The notes beneath the pieces were generated by a model that was given only the letters and a program-made list of their open reading frames with translations, was not told the origin of the DNA and searched no databases. This document shows positions 8,497-17,625 of a stretch of DNA of 64,000 nucleotides, one piece after another; position 1 is the first letter of the stretch, and each line of letters starts with the position of its first letter. The position numbers were made by a program, and so were the translations under genes. The DNA comes from Pirellulaceae bacterium (GTDB lineage Bacteria > Planctomycetota > Planctomycetia > Pirellulales > Pirellulaceae), in NCBI GenBank assembly GCA_020852965.1, contig JADYZV010000099.1:62001-126000 (forward strand). Direction: 5' to 3'.

Positions 8497-9768
8497 TTGG
8501 CCTCTTCCAATCGCAGCCTGTCTGCCGTTGAATCCAACGTGTTGATGCGGCGCGCCACCTGGTGCGGCGCCGTATTTGCTCTGGCTATGATCTTAACCTT
8601 TCTGAATTTCCTGCCTCCCGTTTCCGTGCAGTACCACGTGCATTCGAAAGTTGTGGTCTCTGAGACGAGGCTGGCACAACTGCGAGACTTGGCAGTGGCC
8701 GATCGCGAAGCGGTGAAGCGTGGTGAAACGAAACGTGTACAGCTCATGTCGGTAAAAGTCTTGGATTTGGCCGAGCAAGAGCAAAGTGCGGACTCTGAGC
8801 CCACGGACGAAAAAGTTGTCTTGATCGAAGTTGGCACCCTTTGGAGCAGTCGCTGTACTCCCGAACGACACTTCAGTTGGCTAAAGAGCATTTCCAAGAT
8901 CGACTCCAGCCGACTGGTCGGTGCCAATGCGGCTACGCAAGCTCGCATTGCCCGCTGGGAACTCGAAGCGGCCAAGCACTACAAGTCGCAGTTTGACTAC
9001 TTCGGTGAAAAATCCGCGTTGGTTGCTGAAAGCGCCACCGAAACGGCTCGTGCCGCCGCCGAATCTCCCGACCCGGATGCAAGCCATGCGAGCTTGGCGG
9101 AATCGAATTCGACAGCCGCGAGCAAACGACCAGCATTCCAGTTAGCTAGCTTCAGCGAGCGATCCAAGACGAACGCCGCAGATCAAACCGCAGCCATCAA
9201 TGGATCGAAGCCTAACACCCGCGCCGACGATAGTGTTTCCGGCCAAGACTTCGAGCGCCAATTGAATGAGCAGATCGCACTTGCCGCCGAGCAGGTCAGG
9301 ACATCGGAAACCGCGTGGCAGGAAGCTATCGAACGATCGTCAGGCGCGCTGCAGATCGCCGGCTTGCCAATCGTTACTCCCCGTTCCACATCGATCCCGT
9401 TTTGGATGGCGGCCAGCATCCTAGTGCTCGGATTGGCAGCGGGCTCGACAGCGGGTTGGTTCCAACATCGCAGCTACTCGGGCGGAACGTATCAGGCAGA
9501 GCGAGTGGCAGAGCAATTGGCACTCAATGCCGTACCGGTTGCCGGTCGATTGGTGTTAAGCAAAGCGGAGCATCAGACTGCCATTTCGGGCAGCGGCCCA
9601 ACTATGGTCGCGCGAACCGGCCGTGGGCTAACGCGTTTAGCGGAGTATGCGCTAACTTTTTGGGTTGTCATCGCGATCGTTCGATTCTTCCTGGACTCCG
9701 TCTGGCGCGATGTGCTAATCAATAGTCCATTGGCCGCATTGGGGAGAATGCTGGCAGGCATGCCATAG
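8497..9768 (+). CDS. Wzz/GumC-like membrane protein (putative polysaccharide chain-length or co-polymerase protein)
   Basis: The TTG start at 8497 is supported by AGGAGAG seven bases upstream. The 423-residue protein has a transmembrane helix at about 23-43, then YHVHSKVVVSE, like the beta strand after TM1 of chain-length determinants. A long Ala/Glu-rich periplasmic region predicted to be helical follows. A proline-containing segment (PIVTPRSTSIPFW) then leads into a second membrane helix at about 300-320. A third helix lies near 383-402. This order matches polysaccharide co-polymerases except for the extra C-terminal helix. The next two genes encode an ExeA-type ATPase and a BY-kinase-like protein, the partners seen at exopolysaccharide loci. 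Sequence identity to known Wzz is weak, so the role is inferred from topology and context. Confidence 0.6.
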   Translation: MASSNRSLSAVESNVLMRRATWCGAVFALAMILTFLNFLPPVSVQYHVHSKVVVSETRLAQLRDLAVADREAVKRGETKRVQLMSVKVLDLAEQEQSADSEPTDEKVVLIEVGTLWSSRCTPERHFSWLKSISKIDSSRLVGANAATQARIARWELEAAKHYKSQFDYFGEKSALVAESATETARAAAESPDPDASHASLAESNSTAASKRPAFQLASFSERSKTNAADQTAAINGSKPNTRADDSVSGQDFERQLNEQIALAAEQVRTSETAWQEAIERSSGALQIAGLPIVTPRSTSIPFWMAASILVLGLAAGSTAGWFQHRSYSGGTYQAERVAEQLALNAVPVAGRLVLSKAEHQTAISGSGPTMVARTGRGLTRLAEYALTFWVVIAIVRFFLDSVWRDVLINSPLAALGRMLAGMP

Positions 9769-9880
9769 CTGCCCCTGCACCGCAACTGTCGACATAGAAC
9801 TTTCCAACGATCGTTGTAGCCACGTCGATTACCGTTTCAAATTACATCTCACTACGCTTTGAACCAATTGAGTTGCTTTC

Positions 9881-12136
9881 ATGCACGAAGAACTTTACCA
9901 TTCGCCCGAGCGTCCGTTCCGAGCTACACCCGATATTCGCTACTACTTTGCGCACGACAGCGTCGAAGCGGCGCGTCAAACCGTAGTGCGCGCGGTTCTC
10001 CGAGCCGAAGGGCCGGTAATGGTGCTCGGGGGAGCTGGGCTGGGAAAAAGCCTGCTCGGGACAGTCGTGGTGAAGGACTTTGCGGCCCGCTTCGATATCG
10101 TGCAATTGCATGCCGCGCGACTGTGTAGTCGCCGGGCACTGCTGCAAAGCATCCTATTCGAGCTCGATCTTCCCTACCGCGATTTGTCCGAAGGGGAATT
10201 GCGTTTGTCAATTCTTGCGAGGCTGGAACCGTCCAGCGATCACGCTCCGGACGGCGTGGTAATTGTGGTTGATGAAGCCCACACGCTCCCCGCAAAACTC
10301 CTCGATGAACTACGCCTGATCTCCAATTTTACACGTGCGAATCAGCCGCGCGCACGACTGGTCCTGATCGGCAATCTGCGTTTGGAAGACATTTTTGCCG
10401 AGCCTCAATTGGAGTCTTTCAACCAACGCTTGGCCGCGCGTTGCTATCTGCAGCCGATGAACCGCCAACAGACTCGCCAGTACGTGTTCCATCAATTGAC
10501 TACCGCTGGCTTCAACCCCAAGGAGCTCATTACCGAGGATGCGACTCAGGCGGTCTACGCCGCCAGCGATGGAGTTCCACGCCTCGTGAACCAGATCATG
10601 GACCACGCTTTGGCATTGGCCGCTACCGGTAACCAGTGTCCCATTTCGTCGTCTCTGGTGGAGGAAGCCTGGGCGGACCTCCAGCAACTCCCCGCCCCCT
10701 GGCATGCCGGTGCGGACAAGTCGCCAAGCCAGCTATCAACATCGCCAAACGCGGCCAGTACCGTCGAGTTCGGTGTGCTGGACGGTGATGACGACTGGGG
10801 AACAGCCAGCGAAATGGTGGTCGAACCACCTCAGCAACCCTCCACCACGACACCAACGAATGCCAGCCGCCCCCGCCCCGAACAATCGCTGTCAGTTCGA
10901 CCATCGAATAGCTCAGAAGCTTGCGACGGCAACAGCGATGACTCCGATGATGAATTGCGTCTAGCGGACGAACCGATGGAATCAGGTGCCACGCCACGAA
11001 CAGGCAACTTCTTTGCGGCCTTTGTCCCCGCCGACGATCTCTACGATAAAAGCTACGCGGACTCCTTCGACGACGAGTCAACCGAATTGAATTTGGCTCC
11101 AGAGGCGTTGCGTTTCACCGATGAGCCAAGCGACTCGACGGAGATCGGTGGAAAGTTAACGGCAAAGACTGATCCACTGAAACTCGCTGGAGAAGACTCC
11201 CTTGGTTTCCAGAATCTCCAAGCAGGGGATAGCTTTTTCCGCAACCGCCCAACCGACGAGCAACTTCTGGCGCTCCAGGACGAACAACAGGGCTACGACG
11301 CGATGGGGGTGTGGGAGAACGATCCTCCTCTGGCTGGGCACTCTGAAGAGAAAGTCTGCATGGATCAGGCCAACGAACACTCACCAATTGGATCAAATGA
11401 ACTGTTTGGGAACGACTTCGATGAAGAGGTGAGTTTGACAGCGGTTGACGCCAAGTCTTTCAAAAACACGCCTGCCGTGTCCTCGAACCCGATGTCAAAT
11501 GACAAACGCCCCCAAAAGGTAGTCGACGCCCGCGAAGGAGACCTGGCGGCCCGCCAAGCGGCCGAGACGGCGGATTACATTGGTCGCATTCAACAATTCG
11601 CGGATATCGTCGCCTCTACCAATCGCGGTCAAGCAGGCCGAGCGGTCCCTACCGTCGACGAAATCCTCGCTGAATCCGAAGCAGATTGGGGTGAGAACCA
11701 GCTTGTCCAATCCACTGGCCTCGCCGCATTGGACACTTGGTCATTCGATGTCGCCACAATCGATGTTCGCCAGGAACAAGCGGTGCAAGTTGAAATCGAA
11801 GATTTGGTTTCCCAACTCAACTTTTCCGCCTTTTCCATGGAACCGTTTAGCGTTGAACAGATCGCGCTCGATCCCAGTGACCAACGTCAGCAGCCCCCGC
11901 ATGACTCGAGCCGTAGCGGCAAGAACGATGAAATCTACACGATGCATCGTCCAAACAAGCTGTTGCCCAAAGATCTGATTGACGACGATTTCCTTCGTCA
12001 GAATTGCGACGACGACCGCGATCTGTTGATCCTCGAGGAAGAACTTGCACAGGCCAGTAATACGGCCGACGAAAGCCAAACGCCAATCACCAAGATTGCG
12101 CCCTACAGCCAACTGTTTGCCAAGCTCCGCAAATAG
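9881..12136 (+). CDS. ExeA/MshM-type AAA ATPase with long acidic C-terminal tail
   Basis: Residues 1-280 form an AAA ATPase of the ExeA family. The lead-in is MHEELYHSPERPFRATPD, the Walker A is GGAGLGKS (50-57), and the Walker B is VVIVVDEAH (126-134), followed by sensor and lid segments. Such ATPases serve secretin assembly and also occur in PEP-CTERM/XrtA exopolysaccharide loci as a putative secretion ATPase. The remaining 470 residues are acidic, low in complexity and without a recognised domain. No membrane helix is seen, so it is probably cytosolic or peripheral. It lies 112 bases after the Wzz-like gene and before the kinase-like gene. The tail, more than half of the protein, is unusual for the family. 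Confidence 0.78.
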   Translation: MHEELYHSPERPFRATPDIRYYFAHDSVEAARQTVVRAVLRAEGPVMVLGGAGLGKSLLGTVVVKDFAARFDIVQLHAARLCSRRALLQSILFELDLPYRDLSEGELRLSILARLEPSSDHAPDGVVIVVDEAHTLPAKLLDELRLISNFTRANQPRARLVLIGNLRLEDIFAEPQLESFNQRLAARCYLQPMNRQQTRQYVFHQLTTAGFNPKELITEDATQAVYAASDGVPRLVNQIMDHALALAATGNQCPISSSLVEEAWADLQQLPAPWHAGADKSPSQLSTSPNAASTVEFGVLDGDDDWGTASEMVVEPPQQPSTTTPTNASRPRPEQSLSVRPSNSSEACDGNSDDSDDELRLADEPMESGATPRTGNFFAAFVPADDLYDKSYADSFDDESTELNLAPEALRFTDEPSDSTEIGGKLTAKTDPLKLAGEDSLGFQNLQAGDSFFRNRPTDEQLLALQDEQQGYDAMGVWENDPPLAGHSEEKVCMDQANEHSPIGSNELFGNDFDEEVSLTAVDAKSFKNTPAVSSNPMSNDKRPQKVVDAREGDLAARQAAETADYIGRIQQFADIVASTNRGQAGRAVPTVDEILAESEADWGENQLVQSTGLAALDTWSFDVATIDVRQEQAVQVEIEDLVSQLNFSAFSMEPFSVEQIALDPSDQRQQPPHDSSRSGKNDEIYTMHRPNKLLPKDLIDDDFLRQNCDDDRDLLILEEELAQASNTADESQTPITKIAPYSQLFAKLRK

Positions 12137-12173
12137 TTCTCGCTAGCGCTTCATCCACATTTAAACTTAGATT

Positions 12174-12235
12174 AGTGGACGAAGCCCGCGAGTCCGCTCG
12201 ATTGGGACGCCAGGGACTCGCAATCTCGTCCACTT
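12174..12235. repeat. GTGGACGAGG-family inverted repeat, copy 1
   Basis: AGTGGACGA... at 12174 and its inverted counterpart ending CTCGTCCACTT at 12235 form a stem with several mismatches. It sits between the ATPase gene and the kinase-like gene. Related copies are at 32268-32290, 44779-44845, 55217-55288 and 61598-61620. Confidence 0.75.
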
Positions 12236-12256
12236 CTCTCAAAGGAAAGCCGATTG

Positions 12257-12937
12257 ATGACCCACACCGCTACGCGAGCTGCTCCATCCTGCGATATCGA
12301 ATCCGCTGACCCGTCGCGTCGACCAACTCTAGCAAGACGGGCAGGGGCGGACGCAAAACTAGACGTCGATGCTAAATTGGACACTGCCGAGAGCTGGGCC
12401 GCAGGTCTAGCGCTTGATTCGTCGCTGACCAAATGCACGACGATAGGCCTCATAAGCGGCAGCCGTTCTGCCAACCCGCGTTGTGTAGTAGACGCCTACG
12501 CGCAGCGGATCGCCGACGCGCGCCATGAGCGCAGAGCCAAACTTCCGATGCTAATCGTGCGATTGGATGTCCGCCATTCGGCCACGCCACCCCGCACGGG
12601 TCAAAATTCGGAATTGCCGCCGCCTACCGCACTGTCGCCGCTGGGTCCCTGGTGTGAGGTGACGGTACCCGTCCCGATCGGCAGGAAAGCTGGCTGGTGG
12701 CTCGAACACTTGCCACATTGGCTGCCGAACTGGAAGCGCGAGTTCGGCTTCCTACTCGTCGACTTAGGACCAATCTCGGAAGTTCCGAGTAGAGTGATCG
12801 GCCGTTTATGTGATGGTTGCTACTTAATGCTCGGGCCCGAAGCCTGTGGTTCGCACGAATGGCTGTTGCAACACATCGCTTGGCATGACCACAGCGGTTG
12901 TACAATCTGTGGCACGCTCATTACGGGAATGGAATAA
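12257..12937 (+). CDS. Degenerate CpsD/BY-kinase-like protein lacking a P-loop
   Basis: The ATG at 12257 has AGGAA nine bases upstream and gives 226 residues. The pattern TTIGLISGSRSANPRCVVDA, followed by LPMLIVRLDVR, occupies the place of the GEGKST P-loop and DADLR block of CpsD/Wzc kinases, but the Gly-Lys-Ser/Thr is missing. The C-terminal half has FGFLLVDLGPISE, like the Walker B strand of those kinases (LIIDTPP), and ends near LITGME, like the VLNG strand. A non-nucleotide-binding partner of an exopolysaccharide export module is my inference from the two upstream genes. The resemblance is at pattern level only, and the protein could instead be an unrelated unknown. Confidence 0.5.
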   Translation: MTHTATRAAPSCDIESADPSRRPTLARRAGADAKLDVDAKLDTAESWAAGLALDSSLTKCTTIGLISGSRSANPRCVVDAYAQRIADARHERRAKLPMLIVRLDVRHSATPPRTGQNSELPPPTALSPLGPWCEVTVPVPIGRKAGWWLEHLPHWLPNWKREFGFLLVDLGPISEVPSRVIGRLCDGCYLMLGPEACGSHEWLLQHIAWHDHSGCTICGTLITGME

Positions 12938-12938
12938 G

Positions 12939-15125
12939 CTATTTGTGCGATAGATTCCAAACGGAATCAAAGGGACGGTCGGGTTGCGTGAGCATTTCAA
13001 CGGTGCGACTGAGCAAAATAATGGTGGGGCGATCGTCGGGATAGTCTTGGACTATCGAGGCGAGCCGTCCTGCGGCGACTTGCAAATCGCCATCTTCGTA
13101 GCTACCTAGGGCAGCTTCATATCGCACCGCGAGATCGCGCGGAAACGCTTGCTGGCAGAGTTCAACGATATCGAGTGGCTGTGCAATACCAACCACTCGA
13201 ACTTTGGCCAACCGACGTGTTTGAAATTTCCCGACTCGGCTCGCCATCTCAGCGGTCTTGCCACTGATCAAACCCGACACTCCGATCTGTTTGGTAATCC
13301 CCTGCATGCGACTGGCCATATTGACGGTATTTCCCAGCGGACCATAAATGAACTTTTTGGTCGAGCCGGTATTGCCAACACTGGCTTGACCGCTGTTGAT
13401 GCCAACCCCGAGCCCAAAGGGAGCCTGGAGGATGCTTTCCCATTTTTCACCGAGCGGACCGATTTGTTCCAGCATTTCCAGTGCCGCGCGACAGGCGCGG
13501 GCCGCATGGTCGGGTTGATTTCCAGGCGCTCCCCACATAGCCATCAGCTCGTCACCAATATAATTGACCAGCACTCCGTCATGCGCCAAGACACATTCGC
13601 TGAGCGTGGTGAAGATATCGTTGATCCACTCGATCGACTGGGCTGGCCCTATGCGCTCGGTGACAGTACTAAAGCTGCGGATGTCACAGAACAACACACT
13701 GACGTCGGCCACGCGCCCAGCAAGTAGAGTGCGGTCCTGTTGGAGTTGATCGAGAACGACCGACGAGAAAAACGGCGCCATAGAGCTGCGCAGACGCTGC
13801 TCTTGCTTGAGCGCAATACTCGAAGAAATTCCCGAAGCGAGAACTTCCAAAAGTGCCGCTTCCAACTCACCAATCGGTTCGTTGATCTCGCTCACTCCAG
13901 TCAGGCGATCCCCGTAGAGCGCCGCCACAATCTGTTTTTTTTCGTCGAATATCGGTGCCGCTACGGCGCGGTCGATGTCCAGAAGTGCTTGCGACATGCT
14001 GAGGGAATCGATCTGTGGATCGATCGAGGTGGTACGTCCATTTTGCTCCATCTGCGCTAGCAATGCCTGGCTGAAATGCCGCGCAGCGGTTCGCGATTGA
14101 TCCAAACCTGGCCGAAACACCAACGTGCTACAAACCCAAGCCTCCTGCTCTTTTCTCAACACGGCTACGCGGTCCAGACCGATCATCTGCAATGCGGCCT
14201 GGGCAGCTGCGTCGAAGAATGCTTTGCTCCCTGGCGGTTGCTTGAAAGCCTCCAAGGCAGTGTGGACCAAACGCACGGCCAGCTCTTGTTGATTGCCCCC
14301 CCTGCTGTCGCCAAGCAGTGCAAGTGTGCGCATCGCCGAAAAATCTGCATCATCAAGCACACGCTCCAGGGCCATAAAACTAGCGCGATTCTCGAACGCA
14401 GCCTTGGCAGGTCCCACTGAGTCAGCATCTGCCGCAGGACTCGATGGCTTACCTTGGGTCGATCCTTCGGACGATGCTTTCGAGTCGATCTTGGCCGCAC
14501 TGTCGGAAACCTCTGGGTCTACTAGATCGTCTAGGCGTAGAGTTCCCTTGCCTTTGACTTTGCCGCTACCCAGAAGGGGAGCGGGAGTTTGCTGGAGGTT
14601 GGCCGCGACCGCTTCGCCCGACGCAGTCCCCTTCGGGGTCTTCCGCACCGTAGCTAACTTCGCAGGCGCTGAACCCGCGGTCCGTTCTGCCTCCGCCTCA
14701 ACATCCGAGCCAAAGCGAACCGTCGGCTGATAAAAACTGAGCCTCAGTTGATACTCGTCCGGAAAGCATATCGTCCCTTCGGGCCCCAGAAGCAACTGCT
14801 CGTTGGGTCGCAGCAGGTCTCGCGATGGCAAATGGAGCTCCACCACGCGATGGACATTGCGTGCCACAATATTGCCATTCCCGTCCACGTCAACTCGAAG
14901 CGACAGCCTAGGCACGACCCGATTGCTCAACGGTACAATCACCAGCTTGCGCGGAACGCATTCGTTCGCTATGTACTGCTTCGAGTCTGCGGGGACATCC
15001 AGCACGGAGACTGGTGAGGCCACGCCCGGTTCGGTTTGCCGCCCCACGGTAAAAGGAGCCTCGACCGTCCCTTCTCCCAGCAATCGCGTGTTTTGGAAAA
15101 AGCGGTAGTGGACTTCAGTCGACAT
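12939..15125 (-). CDS. Class III adenylate/guanylate cyclase with FHA-like and GAF domains
   Basis: Of 728 residues, the first ~135 resemble an FHA domain (FTVGRQTEPG..., RNVHRVVELHLPSRDLL). A Ser/Ala/Pro-rich linker follows, and a GAF domain spans about 270-430 (LQMIGLDRVAVLRKE, AAPIFDEKKQIVAALYGDR). The catalytic domain spans about 470-650. It contains VSVLFCDIRSFSTVTERI, which holds the first metal Asp, then NYIGDELMAMWGAP, the second Asp, and GVGINSGQASVGNTGSTKKF, IYGPLGNTVNMASRM. The enzyme should make cAMP (or cGMP) in the cytoplasm under control of a phosphopeptide-binding and a ligand-sensing domain. A CheY-like receiver gene begins about 440 bases upstream on the same strand. Confidence 0.9.
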   Translation of the reverse strand: MSTEVHYRFFQNTRLLGEGTVEAPFTVGRQTEPGVASPVSVLDVPADSKQYIANECVPRKLVIVPLSNRVVPRLSLRVDVDGNGNIVARNVHRVVELHLPSRDLLRPNEQLLLGPEGTICFPDEYQLRLSFYQPTVRFGSDVEAEAERTAGSAPAKLATVRKTPKGTASGEAVAANLQQTPAPLLGSGKVKGKGTLRLDDLVDPEVSDSAAKIDSKASSEGSTQGKPSSPAADADSVGPAKAAFENRASFMALERVLDDADFSAMRTLALLGDSRGGNQQELAVRLVHTALEAFKQPPGSKAFFDAAAQAALQMIGLDRVAVLRKEQEAWVCSTLVFRPGLDQSRTAARHFSQALLAQMEQNGRTTSIDPQIDSLSMSQALLDIDRAVAAPIFDEKKQIVAALYGDRLTGVSEINEPIGELEAALLEVLASGISSSIALKQEQRLRSSMAPFFSSVVLDQLQQDRTLLAGRVADVSVLFCDIRSFSTVTERIGPAQSIEWINDIFTTLSECVLAHDGVLVNYIGDELMAMWGAPGNQPDHAARACRAALEMLEQIGPLGEKWESILQAPFGLGVGINSGQASVGNTGSTKKFIYGPLGNTVNMASRMQGITKQIGVSGLISGKTAEMASRVGKFQTRRLAKVRVVGIAQPLDIVELCQQAFPRDLAVRYEAALGSYEDGDLQVAAGRLASIVQDYPDDRPTIILLSRTVEMLTQPDRPFDSVWNLSHK

Positions 15126-15199
15126 GAAAATTTCGCTGGCGAGCCTGTACGGAGTATTGGTGTCGATCCAGTATAGTCGCCCCTGGGTGTAGTTACCTA

Positions 15200-15562
15200 C
15201 TACTGGACCGGTATGAAGCGATCGAGTTTGTGCTGAAGTTCGTCGCGACCAAAGGGTTTACAGACATAATCGTTTACTCCAGCGCGAACCGCCTCAATCA
15301 CACAAGCCTTAGAATCGACCACGGTGAGCATCACAATCGGCACATGGGGATCAACCCGCCTAATCCTCTTAGTTAGCTCCAATCCGTCGCTGAGGGGCAT
15401 GTGCCAATCCGTGATCACCAAATTGGGTCGGTTGAGCTCATAGGCCGCCCATCCATCTTGGCCATCGCCCGCTTCGATGACACGCAGCACACCCATCATT
15501 CGCAAAATGCGAACGACGATCCCCCGCATAACGACAGAGTCGTCTACAACTAGAACTCTCAT
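15200..15562 (-). CDS. Single-domain response regulator (CheY-like receiver)
   Basis: The 120-residue protein is a complete receiver domain and nothing more. It has the acidic pair in VLVVDDS, the phospho-acceptor Asp in NLVITDWHMP, the Thr in VMLTVVDSK, and the Lys in YVCKPFGRDEL. It would relay a phosphoryl signal to a partner protein. No histidine kinase is next to it. The cyclase gene lies 75 bases downstream in the same direction, so the two may be co-transcribed and functionally linked. Confidence 0.92.
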   Translation of the reverse strand: MRVLVVDDSVVMRGIVVRILRMMGVLRVIEAGDGQDGWAAYELNRPNLVITDWHMPLSDGLELTKRIRRVDPHVPIVMLTVVDSKACVIEAVRAGVNDYVCKPFGRDELQHKLDRFIPVQ

Positions 15563-15815
15563 TGAAATAAGCCACTGGGTTGGTAATCATTGGAAGTTAC
15601 CAACCATACCCTACGAATATCGTCTAGCAATTAGAAAAGTCCAATTTTTTGTGGAGGACTCCCCACTTCGAGTGGCAAAGGGCGAACTCCGATTCGCTAG
15701 CACTTTCTCAATACGACCCATGGGGCGTTGCCCGGATTGTTCATGTACTCACTTGAGCGGGATTCCCGACGAACAGCGACGGTGTCGCCTATGAAAAATT
15801 TGGGGGTCATCAGAG

Positions 15816-16298
15816 TTAGCGCGAAGTCCGTTCCGGCAGCCTGACCAAACACAAGCGATCCTTTTCCTCAATCCACCGCTTGTTGGTGCGCTCGGGATCG
15901 GATTGGGACCACGTTTCCCGATAGAGTTTGGCTTGTACTTCGCGATGGACTTTCGCATCGCGGTCGAACCAAGTCACGCTAGTCATTCCGCTGCCAGGCA
16001 ACTGTCGTGGCAACCGCTTTAAATCACCTTCTACGAGACTCCAGGCCATGACATGAAAGCGACGAAAGTCGGGCGACCATTCGTAGAAGATGACCTGGTC
16101 AAACTGGTGTTTTCCCTGACAGTCGTAGTAGTGATTGAGCTCGATTAGATCCACACGTTGCTTCACTTCCTCGGCCGCGCGAGGAACTGGTCCCGCCGCC
16201 TGCAACGATCGATCCGGCTCTAAAACATTGAGAAAAAGCAATCCCAACGCCGGTAAGAAAACTCCCCGCATCAGCGGAGTGAGTAGATCACTCACCAT
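15816..16298 (-). CDS. Small exported protein of unknown function
   Basis: I start it at the ATG at 16298 because GGAGG lies seven bases upstream (16306-16310) and the new N-terminus, MVSDLLTPLMRGVFLPALG, reads as a signal peptide. An upstream start at 16358 would bury that signal. The mature part (about 130 residues) has patterns such as VDLIELNHYYDCQGKHQFDQVIFYEW and conserved Trp/Tyr residues. I do not recognise a family. It is probably periplasmic. Confidence 0.72.
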   Translation of the reverse strand: MVSDLLTPLMRGVFLPALGLLFLNVLEPDRSLQAAGPVPRAAEEVKQRVDLIELNHYYDCQGKHQFDQVIFYEWSPDFRRFHVMAWSLVEGDLKRLPRQLPGSGMTSVTWFDRDAKVHREVQAKLYRETWSQSDPERTNKRWIEEKDRLCLVRLPERTSR

Positions 16299-16914
16299 CT
16301 CTAAGCCTCCTTGTTCAGAGACTGAGGCCGGCGGGGCCAATCGAGCGCGCGGTATCAACTAAACTAACGGTGCGTCGATTCTCTCTTGCTGGCCGCAGCA
16401 ACAATGGAGGAACCCTCCTCGCTGAACGCCGTTGTGACGATCATGACAAAGAAGTTCCAATTTCCCAACGTTCTCCCACTGGAGTGCGCCGGTAGGCGCG
16501 ACAAGATGCGGCCTCGATGTGGTAATTCTGATGGAGAACTCTTTCCAATTACCAACATCGGCCAGGCTCCGCAAGAGTGTTTAGTTGAAATCGGTAACAA
16601 CAATAGGCGTTAACGCCAAGTTGAGCCGCATTGAATGACATTTTTTTCATTGGCGATTGCTACCCAAAGTGAATTGCAGAACAAATTGGTCGCTTTCACG
16701 AGATGTTGGAACCGCAATCACGCTAACGTCGGGCATCTCGACAAGAACGTCGGAACGGGTTGTGGTGGTGGGGTATCACTATCATTCTGCCTGCCATGAT
16801 TCTGCTTTGAGTTGGTTGGCGGAGCAGGCAGAACATGGCTGACCGAGTGATAAAACGCGTTTCGATAGTGGCGCCCCGTGCGAAGTCTCTAGAGATCAAC
16901 GGCACTCACAGAGC
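16299..16914. other. 616-bp spacer with a 10-bp inverted repeat
   Basis: No convincing gene is present; the short open frames here lack codon structure and start signals. The one structured element is the inverted repeat TTCTGCCTGC (16785-16794)/GCAGGCAGAA (16824-16833) with a 29-base spacer. It lies downstream of the aminoacyl-transferase gene. Confidence 0.5.
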
Positions 16915-17625
16915 TTAGTCAAACGGCATCCACTTGCAATTGATACGACGTTCGTGTGGCCGGTAGTTGGCTTTGTATTTGAGATGCGAGTTGCCCGCAA
17001 CCATCATTCCCAAATACAGCCAACGAAAACCACGCTGTTGGGCGATGTCGACCTGTTGCAGAATTGCGTAGGTGCCGGGATTGAGCCATGTGTAGTCGGG
17101 ATCAAAGTAACAATACACGGCTGACAAGCTCTCCGCCCCCACATCCGTGATCGAAACGGCGATCAATCGCTCGTCGTACCACAGCGACAACTCCGCCACG
17201 TCGGTATGTGAATTGATTAAGAACGAACGGTATTCGGGCTCATTCACCTCCGCTTCTCCGTGACTGAGCTCACGTTCGATACGATGCCGATTGAATAGTT
17301 GTAAACGCTTCGAATCAACGGTGGGTGTCGAGACCTCGGTTCGCAAATGCTGATCGCCGATTTTCTGCGCGCGTCGTTGCGAGCGCGAAGGGCGAAAGCG
17401 GGCAACTTCCAGTCGCAGCGGTTCACAGGCGCTGCAGTTTGGACACTGGGTATGGTAAAAGAACCAGCCAGAGCGACGATAGCCGGCTTCGAGTAGCTGA
17501 TCGAACCTCTCGGGAGTCAACCCACTTGCGGGCACCTCCAACGGCATGCGAGCGATCTCTTGAGGAAGATACGAACAGATATTCGGTTCGTCCGAAACCA
17601 GTCTGAGGAAGTCTATCTGTTGCAC
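16915..17625 (-). CDS. bpt: Aspartate/glutamate leucyltransferase or arginyltransferase (Bpt/Ate1 family)
   Basis: The family blocks are clear: CSYLPQEIARMPLEV, RRSGWFFYHTQCPNCSACEPLR with the N-terminal Cys cluster, SRSQRRAQK, and near the end LYLGMMVAGNSHLKYKANYRPHE. The enzyme transfers an amino acid from charged tRNA to N-terminal acidic residues, marking proteins for ClpSAP-type degradation (N-degron pathway). I choose the GTG at 17625 (236 residues, normal for Bpt). It overlaps the 3' end of the preceding ketosynthase-like gene by 13 bases, implying translational coupling. An ATG at 17727 would add 34 residues without family support. Amino acid specificity (Leu or Arg) cannot be read from the sequence. 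Confidence 0.86.
   Translation of the reverse strand: MQQIDFLRLVSDEPNICSYLPQEIARMPLEVPASGLTPERFDQLLEAGYRRSGWFFYHTQCPNCSACEPLRLEVARFRPSRSQRRAQKIGDQHLRTEVSTPTVDSKRLQLFNRHRIERELSHGEAEVNEPEYRSFLINSHTDVAELSLWYDERLIAVSITDVGAESLSAVYCYFDPDYTWLNPGTYAILQQVDIAQQRGFRWLYLGMMVAGNSHLKYKANYRPHERRINCKWMPFD

Noticed and set aside
16359-16914. Small open frames in the 16.4-16.9 kb spacer.
   Set aside because: They are under 80 codons with no ribosome binding site or family pattern.
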